NCBI GenBank assembly: GCA_019648995.1
Contig: BLXT01003724.1
Coordinates: 637,456-668,652, forward strand
Reading direction: 5' to 3'
DNA: 31,197 nucleotides
From: Plakobranchus ocellatus
Taxonomy: Eukaryota; Mollusca; Gastropoda; Plakobranchidae
The notes below the pieces were generated by a model. That model did no database searches. It had not been told where the DNA came from and saw only the letters and a program-made list of their open reading frames with translations. Below are positions 1-9,924 of the stretch, one piece after another (the first letter of the stretch is position 1; each line of letters begins with the position of its first letter). The position numbers and the translations under genes are program-made.

Positions 1-134
1 ATACATACATACATACATACATACATACATACATACATACATACATACATACATACATACATACATACAGTCATACAGACAGACAGACAGACAGACAGGC
101 AGTCAGATATTATTCATTACTACCCACACTACTG

Positions 135-192
<58 letters not shown>

Positions 193-207
193 CACTACTG
201 CTTCTAC

Positions 208-270
<63 letters not shown>

Positions 271-272
271 CG
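1..272. repeat. compound microsatellite cluster
   Basis: Four simple-sequence arrays follow one another: tetranucleotide ATAC (about 1-68), ACAG/GACA (about 76-102), trinucleotide CTA/TAC (about 117-205) and ATT (about 206-270). Open frames across them are only translated repeat (poly-Ile and poly-Val) and are not genes. The cluster lies in what must be an upstream intron of the dystrobrevin gene, or in its flank if the gene is differently arranged. Confidence 0.97.
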
Positions 273-1126
273 TATGTTTTATCATGCTACATTACATGAT
301 GTAGTTAATTGGATAAGCTTGGAATCTATCTTATGTGTCCTCTAAAGCGTGATGAAGTTAAGAATCAGGTGATTCGTATATTTTATAATTTAAAGCAAAA
401 GCGCCTTTATTTTTAGCCATATTGTTATTCTTTCCTAACAATATGAGCGTTTTGCCTTTAAAGCAGCCGTTCTTTGTTTTCTTCGTGTACCCTGGTTTTC
501 TTGGTAATATGGTTTTCGTGCTTTTTAACCTTTTTTCTTTCTTTTTTATTGGTAAATTATGTTTTATAAGTTTCAAATTTTATTGTATTTCTTCTTGGAG
601 AAACTGAATTGAATTGCAATTTCTTTATTAGTATTTTTTTTTTTAACTGGTTAAAAGTTTTGTATCCGTCCCATAAGAAAAAACCGACAGTGAACCCCTT
701 AAGTCAGGGTATAGCTTCAAGAAAATTGACGCATTATGAGAAATCATTGTGGGCTTTGTTTTAAAGAAAAGAAAAAAAAAAGGTGCAAGGTCTAAGAAGT
801 CGATTGCATTTGCAAAATAAGTTGTTTGGCTAACAGAATATTTGGATCCTCTTTTTCCATTTACATGGACACCAGAGAAGCTGTAGAACTTGTATTGTCG
901 ATAGGATTTCAAATAAGGCAGCAAAGCAATTTTTTTCAGGTAATATATTTTATACATTATTAGTTCTTGGGACGTTTTCAAACTGAAGGCCCTCTTTTCT
1001 AAGTATGTATTTGTCAAATCTAATTTTCTACCTCTACAAGGCTAATAAGTCACTGCAAGACAGATTATACAAAAGAAGTAGATTAAAGATTATTTTCAAC
1101 TAGGGACGTTTTTTTTCCGTCCGCAG
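273..1126. other. intron sequence upstream of the first visible dystrobrevin exon
   Basis: This AT-rich stretch has no recognisable gene. It ends in a pyrimidine tract and a CAG acceptor at 1124-1126. A 124-codon open frame on the minus strand (643-1017) has no family resemblance I can see and sits in low-complexity sequence, so I do not call it. Confidence 0.6.
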
Positions 1127-1348
1127 CTCATTCTACCTCCACCGACGCAGGCTTGACAGGACTTGGTGGTGATGTGAGACAGGCCTTCACTGCCGCGGGT
1201 CTGACGCCTTCACAGGGCATTCCCACTGCCTCTTCCAGTGTCCCCGGTGGCGCAGTTGCCTTTACACGTTCTTTACGCAATGACTTGCTGGTCGCTGCAG
1301 ATTCAGTTACCAACGCCATGTCATCGCTGGTGCGGGAACTTCATTCAG
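1127..1348 (+). CDS. dystrobrevin exon A
   Basis: The acceptor is a T-rich tract ending CCGCAG (1121-1126), and the donor is GTGACA at 1349. The exon begins with two bases of a split codon and ends one base into a codon. It encodes a Gly/Ala/Ser/Thr-rich linker (about 45 residues) and then the conserved [20 protein letters not shown] block, which identifies the gene. It is noticeably more GC-rich than its surroundings, as expected for coding sequence here. Confidence 0.92.
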
Positions 1349-3989
1349 GTGACAAAGTGCTTTTTGATGCCTCATCTTTTTTAGAGCTGCAGCGGCAAAA
1401 ACAGAAGTAGATGCAGACAAAACCATAGCAGCAACAACAGCAGAGAATTTATATTTAGTTGTGGCAAACGCGGTAATTTTAAGTGCCCTTTGATACCGGT
1501 ACGGTGTGTATTTTTGGATACTTTTTATTAGATGCAATCCAATCTCAGATATGCAGACTAGGAAATCTCATTGAATCTATCAAGGGCCGACATAATAGGC
1601 TACTTGTCATATATTTGCTTAGAAATTTTCAAGAAACGCCACCTTACGGTATATAATGTCACTTGCAATTGCGTTTGTACCTTGCAATCAGTGCAATGTC
1701 TCGCCAATTGTTTAGGTAGTGCATTGTTATTGATTTGTTACAAACTTAAAGAGTTGATCTTGCTACATTTAATTTTTTTTTTTTACAGAATTATGTAACT
1801 TATTTTTTTACTATTCACAGATGAAGGCAGTGAGGGAGACGAGGAAGAAGAGAAATTACAAAGTAAACTTAATGGTAAGATGGAATATTCTGTGCGTGCC
1901 TTTTCACTTTCCTCCATTATTAAATATTGTCCATTTTGATGAAAAGAATCTTTCACATGGTGATTAAATAAATGGTACATTAGATACAGCTATATGAATT
2001 GAATGCATCAGTGTAATGCTCTTCATAGAAATAATATTAACAGCCATAATTAAACAGCTTTGATTTTTGTCAGGCTTTAGTTAGATGTATTTTGATCAGT
2101 GTCTGATTATTAGATTCATGATCCTCGAAGCTGAATCCCAGTATAATGTTTATCCAAGTTATTCAACTTTCCATTATTACTTCTGCCTACATTATTTTTC
2201 GCCCTTATAACTTATTAAATTACCCTAATGTAACTTTTTTGCCATTTGATGCCTTTCATTGTTGAAATCATTCTACTCCCTGATTAAGAGCTCAAGTTTG
2301 AAGACGATATAATGTCAAGGTCAGGCGGCACTGATGGTGACATTGACATGAGTTCATGGGGACGAGATGATTTGCAATGGCGCATGCGCCAAGAGGCAGA
2401 TTTCTTGGCCCAACTTCGTGCTCGTAGACACAAAAGCAGCGCCAACTCGAGTCAGACGACAAGTGATAATGAGGCTGATGGGTAAGGAGCTACAATTGCA
2501 CAATGAAAACAATTTTTCAAGATTACCAGTTCAATTTAGCAATCATTTATTCAAAAGAACGTTTACATTTGACTTCTTTTGTATATGGAACACTAACCAG
2601 TCCCGTGTCTAGGGGGGGGGGGGGGGGGNGGGGGGGGAAGCAGTTCCAAGTGTTCCAAAGGCCACGTTTTCACTCTCAGATTGCTAAAACTCGTCTGAAA
2701 CTCTCCCCTGCAAAAGTTATGTACCTGTAGATGTTGATTATGTACTAGTTTAGTGCCAGGAGAGACCATATTTTCACTCTCAAATTGCGACAATTTGTCT
2801 GGGTCCCTCCCTGCAATCTTTATATACTTGTGGATGTTGATTATTTACTGTTTTAGTGCAAGGAGAGGCCAGATTTTCACCCGCAAATTGCAAAAATTCG
2901 TCCGGAACCTCTCTCCTGCAAAAGTTATGTGCCTGTGGATGCTGATTGATTAGTGATTATGTACTATTTTAATGCCAGTAGAGGCTACATTTTTCACTCT
3001 CAAATTGTAAAAAATCTTCCCTTCTCAAGTTCTAGATCAGATCCTGCTAACAAAGACCTAGACTTATCTAACATTATGAACTACTATTTGTGACTTTTTA
3101 TTATAGCATCTTTTTTCTCATCTCTGAATGCCTTTCAATATTAGATACCCAGGCCCTGATGAAGGAGAGAATTTTCCTCGGGTGGACGATGAGAGCTATT
3201 TGGGTACAGATGATCTTGGCTCTTCCTGTCACGGAAGAGAGGAAGATGATGTGGGTAGGGATGAGGTGGCCAGTATTAGCATGCGGACCGATGATGGACG
3301 TTCTGAAGATTTGCAGGATGCAGCCATTGCCAGAGTAAGTTGGATTAGTAGTAAGATTTTCTATAAATAGAAGCTACTTATGAGTACACTTAATTATATT
3401 TATGTGGAGATTAACCTGGTTATCCCATCTTTCAAACGAATTTTGGGCTCTCTGGTTTATTTTTTCATTTCGTGTTTCCTTAAAAATGGAGTTACCTAAT
3501 ATTTCAAATTAGGAAGTTCATTTCAAGGGTTGTTTACCCATAATTTATCTGAAAAATTCAGTTGTCTGATGAAGGTATCACAGATTATGTTTTTTTCATT
3601 ATTGATCCTGCTCAATAAAATTATCTGGTATTTAAATTTTTTATGTAGGTTTCAAGGGTTAACTTTTGCTAAATGCTTAAAATTTGATTGCCTGTTATTG
3701 AGAATTATCTGTAAGATCGTAATTTTTTCTTCCTCTTTAGGTATCGTGGCAAATAAAATTTACCGATAATTTGTATTGTGATAAGCGCAGTATATAATTA
3801 AAAAAAAAGACTCTCAGTTCAGTCAAAACTAATCAGACCTCATTGCATAGAGCAAAGGTAACTTATGCATTACATTTTTTGGGGATATTTGATACCAGAT
3901 GTTTGAACAAGTGGTCAGCTTTCAAAATATTCTTAAAGATTGTAAGAGAATATGTTGGTCAGTGGAGAAAGTCAGAGAGAGCCTACCTT

Positions 3990-4061
<72 letters not shown>

Positions 4062-4358
4062 ATCATAATGATGTATATCAGGCAAATAATTTGAAATCTG
4101 CAGCCATTAGTACAACAAAAGTCACATAATTATATTAATCAATGTATTTGCATTGCTAAGGATTTGGCATGCATGTGTATCACTTTGACTTTGACGTGCT
4201 TAATGTGGTTTATCTTTAAGGAAATGACCAACAGCAGGTACACAACAGATGAGGAGAGCTTTCTGCAAACAGACGATGAGTCATTTATCCGTACAGATGA
4301 CGAGGAGGGTGGAAACACTGATTGGGAAGAATCAACACGTAGATGGGTTAACCGATGA
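1127..4358 (+). CDS. dystrobrevin, C-terminal exons (5'-partial gene)
   Basis: Dystrobrevin is a cytoplasmic adaptor of the dystrophin-associated complex that links membrane and cytoskeleton and binds dystrophin and syntrophin. Five exons join in phase: 1127-1348, 1821-1874, 2289-2481, 3145-3334 and 4221-4358. They give 264 residues after a split first codon and end at TGA 4356-4358. The diagnostic segment is in the first exon, [20 protein letters not shown], followed by RELHS; this matches the conserved block after the dystrobrevin coiled coils. The rest is acidic and low complexity, with repeated ESF/ESY..TDD motifs, and lacks a recognisable vertebrate-type tail. The ZZ, EF-hand-like and coiled-coil regions must lie upstream of the window. 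The conserved block makes the family call firm; alpha versus beta type cannot be assigned for an invertebrate-like gene. Confidence 0.9.
1821..1874 (+). CDS. dystrobrevin exon B (54 nt, acidic)
   Basis: This small exon is bounded by acceptor CACAG at 1816-1820 and donor GTAAGA at 1875. It completes the codon split by exon A and encodes [18 protein letters not shown], ending one base into a codon. The splice phases fit on both sides. Its length is a multiple of three, so it could be skipped without a frame change. Confidence 0.82.
2289..2481 (+). CDS. dystrobrevin exon C
   Basis: The acceptor is AAG at 2286-2288; using the next AG, two bases later, would bring in an immediate stop. The donor is GTAAGG at 2482. 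The exon encodes an acidic start and then a segment rich in Trp, Arg and Gln ([19 protein letters not shown]) that looks able to form a helix, followed by a Ser-rich end. The incoming phase matches exon B and the outgoing phase matches exon D. Confidence 0.85.
2612..2637. repeat. poly-G tract with an undetermined base
   Basis: A run of about 26 G is interrupted by one N at 2629, inside the intron between dystrobrevin exons C and D. The N and the run length point to sequencing or assembly uncertainty, so the true length is unknown. Confidence 0.95.
2656..3030. repeat. minisatellite, about 104-bp unit, 3 copies plus a partial
   Basis: The aligned anchor GGCCA/GACCA followed by TTTTCACTCTCAAATTG recurs at 2660, 2764, 2867 and 2983. 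Spacings are about 104, 103 and 116 bp. Each unit also carries CTCCCCTGCAAAAGTTATGT-like text and TGGATGTTGATTATGTACT-like text. The third unit has an extra 12-13 bp duplication. The array is intronic and directly follows the poly-G tract. Confidence 0.9.
3145..3334 (+). CDS. dystrobrevin exon D
   Basis: The acceptor is ATATTAG at 3138-3144 and the donor is GTAAGT at 3335. The exon completes a glycine codon from exon C and ends in phase 0. It encodes a Pro/Gly start followed by an acidic tail holding [10 protein letters not shown] and SISMRTDDG. It has no known domain; the motif recurs in the next exon. Confidence 0.88.
3990..4054. repeat. (TA)n microsatellite
   Basis: About 65 bp of nearly pure TA dinucleotide in the last dystrobrevin intron. 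The translated Ile-Tyr repeat across it is not a gene. Confidence 0.97.
4221..4358 (+). CDS. dystrobrevin terminal coding exon E
   Basis: The acceptor is TCTTTAAG at 4213-4220, and the exon starts in phase 0 as required by exon D. It encodes 45 residues with two tandem copies of the acidic motif, [10 protein letters not shown] and [12 protein letters not shown]. It ends with a basic/aromatic tail, STRRWVNR, and a TGA stop at 4356-4358. Confidence 0.88.
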   Translation, partial: EMTNSRYTTDEESFLQTDDESFIRTDDEEGGNTDWEESTRRWVNR

Positions 4359-5526
4359 CCTTAGAAAGTTGAGCTGTCAATCACCTAGATTTGACTTTTT
4401 TTTTTGTAATACTTCATGCAGCAGAGGCATTTATGGACATTGCAGCAGATAATTTCCAACACTTCTAGGATGTAGTTTTATCATAATAAGTTTCTTAACT
4501 GATTTTGTTCTGCAAACTCACAGAGTAGCAAACCAAGGGGCAGTGTTTAAACTAAAGACAAAAAATTGCAATTGAAAAACAAAAGTGAAACAGTATGCAC
4601 AATTTTTTGCAAATGTTTCGATTGTGTTATCGTGGGCTTCTTTGTATGCCTTTGACTCCTTCCAAATAAAATAAGCAGACGTACATTTTTCTCTCATTTT
4701 TCTCCTGTTATACATGTACTATGAAAAGTATCTCATTACATGTATTTTATCAGCTCTCAGGAGAGGAAAATATGTTTCTTTTTATGATAAGCTCTTTTTT
4801 TTTTGTACAAATATGTATAATCATATGTACATTTATAATGTATTTATATTTATATTTGAATCTCAAAATTTAAACATACTAGTTCTTTTCAACTTTTGCA
4901 AAAAAAGCTATAACAATTGCAACTACATGCACATGGATACATCAAAGTCAATTAATTTACATGGTGTTGAAAAATATTTCAAAAGGGTAATTGAATATGA
5001 AGAGAGACAAGTTTTAAAAAATCTCTGAAGTAATGAAAGGTTTGATGCAGACCTTAAAAACCATATCTGTTGCAGCCTTACAAAATGAGTCATGTTGCGT
5101 TTCTGCGTAATTGACTTTAAGTGAAAACCAATAAGTAGAGGACAAAACATTAATCACTTCTCCATATGGAGAACTCAATACAGACGTGCTGTAGACTGTC
5201 CCTACATAAAGCACAAGAAATTTTCATTTCTTTACTTTCATATTTTGAGTTGATCTCAGTGATGCAGACCCAGAACACGATTCATTTTGTGAGACTGCTA
5301 CACATATGATCTCTGTGTGAATGGCATTTTTTTAATTTATTACCCCATAATTTGAATGTTGAAAATCGTGAAAAGTTGTGATTGAGACAAATACGTTTTT
5401 TGTTAGTTTAATACACACTGTTTTGATCATGGAATTGGACTGTATTATTAATATTACAAGCCATTTATTGTTACTGAAAGAAGTAATGATAATGGTATTT
5501 TGAAGTTTTCTTTCATAATCAATAAA
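4359..5526 (+). other. probable dystrobrevin 3' UTR
   Basis: No coding signal is seen after the stop. Candidate poly(A) signals on the plus strand are AATAAA at 4665-4670 and AATAAA at 5521-5526. The second is followed by a TG-rich stretch (TTTTGTTGTTGTG), as expected downstream of a cleavage site. Which one is used cannot be told from sequence alone. Confidence 0.5.
5521..5526 (+). terminator. candidate dystrobrevin poly(A) signal
   Basis: A canonical AATAAA hexamer with a GT-rich element within about 10-20 bases downstream. The alternative nearer the stop codon is at 4665-4670. Confidence 0.4.
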
Positions 5527-8500
5527 TTATTTTGTTGTTGTGCATTCCTTTAAAGAGCCAATCCTACCCCCTCTTTCCCTGCTATAAATATACAACTGGA
5601 AGAAGATAAGTCTTTAAGAAGATTATTCCCTTAACGCCAGAGCTAGATGTCAACACAGTTTGCAATTGATGCGTGTAGTACAATGTACAGTTTGAATGTT
5701 GTGTGACATAGACTTTATGTTAAATATGAGAAAACTATGAGATCTAGTTGTGCTTTACCGTTGTTGGTGTTATTTGTTGTCTATATCAAATTTCTGGTAG
5801 AATTATCTAGATGTGTTTGATGAAACAGGTCAAACAGATCAAAAGAGTTGAACATCTTTACAATATTCTCATCTATTAATATTATTAGGACGATAGTGGC
5901 ATACACCTTATCATGTTCAATTTTACTTACTTGTGTACCTATTTTCAGCAGAGATCACATAATTGTATACCACAGTTTTTATACATATGATAAGAAAACC
6001 ATACATATCTATAAATCTGATCAAGGTATAAAATTTATTCCATGCAGTTATAGTGTACACAGTTTTTCTAAACAGCTCCACAATATCTAAGAAGTGAAAC
6101 CTGTGATATCAAGGAAAATGAATACATATGCCCACTTCTTCACATAATGGGTCACTTGTATTTGAATTTTACAAAATAGTGCAAAAATAGCATTTTGGGT
6201 GATTTTGCTCTCTCAATAGCAAGTCAAAAATCATTGGGTTATTTTTTCCATATCTATCTATAATTTACACTGTGATATTTTATTTAAAGTTGAAACAACA
6301 TTTTTCATCTAATTTCAAGCTTAAATGTGAATTATTAGTACGTATATAATGAAAAAATGGCAATGCTCAATTTTTTTTCTAATTATTTTCATTATTTTAC
6401 AATATAATCCAAGTTGACTCCAGAAATCAAAGTGACACGTATATCACTTCTTCTTACAAAAATGATGCTATTAAAGAATATGTGCAAGCTATAAAAAACT
6501 GCTATAAAATTCAGTGGTATTGTAGGGCTTGCTCATACTCTTTCCTTCCATATTGGTATGGTAAACTTTTTTTTCTAGTCTGCTGAGACAACTTCATGAA
6601 ATCATTGTATGAGCATTTCGTGAAAGACATAACCATGCTAGGTATACAGTGCTCTGCTTTAGAGGGAAAAGTAGTCCTTTCAAACAGCATCTGAAAGAAC
6701 ACATGCTATTAGGATAAGTTTCATTCAATTTTTCACCATTATTGTCATAATGTGGCTACAAAAGAAAAGATATATATAATCATTTTCTGTAAATACTTTT
6801 ATAGCTGCACATTCCAGAGGTTTTAGTGCGTGAATCAGCTGAGAGGATTGGAATTTGGAATTTGCACTGCACAATTTTCCAAAAGACGTCATCACATATG
6901 ACATGTCATGTACTTGTAATTTTTTCATAGTGAAAGCATTCCAATAAAAAGCACTTTGTTTCTGTTCAAATATATTTTCTCTAAAATGCAGGGGGTTTTT
7001 TGTTGATTTTTTTTTAAAAGTTGAATACATGTATTATATTATTTGGAGTTCAAACATGTATTTCTGAAAAGCTTTTGATATTTCTTGAGAAAACATTGGA
7101 TTCTGGCACGGCAACCATATTTATCCCTAAAAATAGGCAGAAAATTAAAATTTTGTTAAGTTGCATTTCAAAATTTATTGATTGAGTACCCGATACTCTA
7201 GACCTGTTATTACGTACAGATAATCAGGTAAACTTTTTTTATTTATTTCTGAATCTCATGAAGAGTGCAATTCCTCCATTGGGCATTCGAGAAGTAAAGC
7301 ATAACATGCAGGTCTCTGATATCTCTTTCTCTATTTTCAAAGATTTTTTTTTAACATCTCTCAGACTACCAATACATTTTTCCATACAGATTGTACATAA
7401 ACAACATTAATCAAAAGCGCTATGTGATTTTGAGCGATTGTATACATATGAGTTTTTATTCTTTAGAAAAAGAATATCAAAAATGATGAGAGAGTCTCTA
7501 TTTAAAGAAGTATTGCCTAATGTTGAATGGCACTCATTGTAAAACTGTAAGAAAGTTAAATAATTGGGATGCATTCTGTCAATTTCAGGCATAAATACCT
7601 TCAGGGTGTTTTGAGTCAAGACTGCCATGTAATACTTACCTTAAGCCTCAAGGTTTACTTTGACACTTTTTTTGTGTCAACTGCATAAATCTTGATAGAG
7701 ATATGCTCATCCAAACTTCAGTGAAATGCATCAAGGCCAAATTCATTTTATTAAGAAAATTAGGTTTAATGATTTGAAAGCTCCTCCATAGCAATGAGTA
7801 TGTTCTAATATTAATGCTAGACAAAAAAACATATGCAGGAATTCTGAACTCAAAGTGTTTGATGATTTCATAAACGTTTGAAATTGTTTCACCTAATCAA
7901 TTAAATGTCACACCACAGTTTACACTTTACATAGCCCATCGCTTCTGAACATAAAATCAGGTTGCAGCTTCAGGAGAAACTATCTCCTTAAGCTCAGGAC
8001 CACACACCAAAACATGTGATGTCATAGGACTTCTATATGCCAATCAGTTTTCTAGGAATAGCAGAAATGCCCTTGGTTGCTACCTTCAAAGTTGATATTC
8101 ATTAGTGGACCTTGATAGATCTGCAGCTTAATCAGTTCAAATACAGATCATGCACTGAAAAATTCTGACAAAAAGTTAGGTATGAAACTTTACAGCCAAA
8201 TTTCTCAAAAATCAGTCTTTGTTAGCCCATGTCTGGAACCCTCAGAAATTGACTCAATTATTCTAATGCTACAGTCATTTAAAGTTTCTTTAAAATTTCT
8301 TCACTCAGAACTTGCTAACGTTTATTTACCAAAATTTCTTAATCGATTATTCCAACCAATTTTTGTGAACCATTCAAACAGCCTGAAACATTTTTCCTTT
8401 GAGATTTGTAATTGTAAAAACTGGACGCAGTTATATTAATAAGGTCCTATGATATGTTTATTTTTTAAGGCTTTTAAAAAAAAAAACACTTCAAAGACAG

Positions 8501-9477
8501 AGAAAAAAAATCAAAATTCTTTTTTTATCAAATGTTTTACAAGGCATATCCCACTCATTACAACTGGTCTCAAAACATATACTTAGTTTTTTTTTCTTTC
8601 AGATCACTTTCTTTCAGAACCAAATAAATAATAGAATTTAACATAATTTTATTTTTATTTTTTTTATTTCAATTTATTTCGATCGTAACTGTTGTGTTTC
8701 AATATTTCTCTCAAATGAATTCACCCAAAGAAAAGGTAGATATCACATTCCAAGAAAATTGCTTAAAAATATGAAACTTTTAATTGACATTAAGCAGAGA
8801 AAATTTTTTAAGGAAATCATAGGAGGTGGAATATTTTTAGTACATCTATACAAATGAAATAACTTAACAGATGAGTAACTTTCCAATGATGCAAAATCAT
8901 ACGGGGAGAACTGCAATAGAAATTTTGTTAGATCATTTTACAAATGCTAATATTACAAGAATATTAAAATTAAGAGATAATGTTGGAACTTTTGAGAGTT
9001 GATGCTAGTTCTACCTTGATATTGTATTGATTACATGGGCATAAATACATGAATGTAATAAATGCAGAAAATGAAAGTCATAGTTTTGGATTCATTCTTC
9101 CAATTTTTGTTGTTTCTTTTTTGTTATTCAGTTTCTTTTGTTTTTGTATTCAACGCGTGGTTACAATACAGCTGTTTATGGTTAACAAATTGTAATGAAC
9201 AATATAAAGTAACCACTTTGTTGCTCCAAGTATGAAACTGGCTTCTAAATGAGGGTTCATATTGTCTTGGGCTAAAGATACTAGCTTTAATTTTTTTTTT
9301 TTCTAAAATGCTTTATAGGCTTATTATCTCAATAAAGGAATAACACGATCAATAACCAGTGTCGAAATTTCTCCATACTAAAGTTCATTGAATGCAAATT
9401 GGGGCTATCTCAGTGGTCTGAAATGTTCAAAATGTGATTTGTGACTCATTGGAACTGGTCTCAAAACTTTAATCTTC
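5527..9477. other. gene-poor convergent intergenic region
   Basis: About 4 kb of AT-rich DNA between the 3' ends of dystrobrevin and DDX24. The short open frames here are low complexity and show no conserved motif. It contains a short hairpin at 7660-7680 and one copy of a dispersed repeat near 8531-8576; the sister copy, at 9421-9467, is also here. I see no RNA gene. Confidence 0.6.
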
Positions 9478-9483
9478 TTTATT
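9478..9483 (-). terminator. candidate DDX24 poly(A) signal
   Basis: On the minus strand this reads AATAAA, 264 bases beyond the DDX24 stop codon. Other minus-strand AATAAA words lie near 8647-8685, so a longer 3' UTR is possible. Confidence 0.35.
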
Positions 9484-9746
9484 TTTGTCATATAGCCTGT
9501 CTAGTACTACGTGATCACCAGCTTTTTGGCCCCTATCCAGCAAGTCATCAAAGGCAAACATATTTCATTCAATGAAATATAACACAATGAAGAGCTCAAA
9601 AATATAAGTACATGAAATTTTATATATGGACTTGCATGATTTCATTTAAAAATAACAATATATATAAAATTCCAATTTTCATCCACCACTCACATGATTA
9701 TTACACTTGTATAACCAACTCATCAATGTTTTTTAAAACACTTGGA

Positions 9747-9924
9747 TCATCTTGCTAACAGATTGATCACATTTTTAGTTGCCAACTGGCCTGATTTTGT
9801 CGGGTACTTGGTCATGCGAAGAGGAGCCAGGGAACCTTTCAAGACTTGGCTCAATCTGGCCTTCATTTGCATCAACTGCTGCTTTTCTTGGGCTTGTTCC
9901 ACATGGTCACCAAGATCTTCCAAA
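9747..9924 (-). CDS. DDX24: DDX24 exon 14 (C-terminus and stop)
   Basis: The acceptor is TGCTAG next to 9924; the TGA stop is at 9749-9747. It encodes the last 58 residues: a Gln/Lys-rich predicted helix (about 810-835) and then [11 protein letters not shown]. The latter matches the TKYPTQSGK-type block near the end of vertebrate DDX24 and confirms that this distant exon belongs to the gene. It is separated from exon 13 by a 3.5-kb intron enlarged by a transposon. Confidence 0.88.

Noticed and set aside
103-285. Open frame of poly-Ile/poly-Val
   Set aside because: A translation of trinucleotide microsatellites.
643-1017. 124-codon minus-strand open frame
   Set aside because: No recognisable motif, low-complexity ends, and it lies within intron sequence; probably chance in AT-rich DNA.
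6725-7030. 101-codon minus-strand open frame
   Set aside because: No family resemblance, AT-rich composition, no supporting splice structure.
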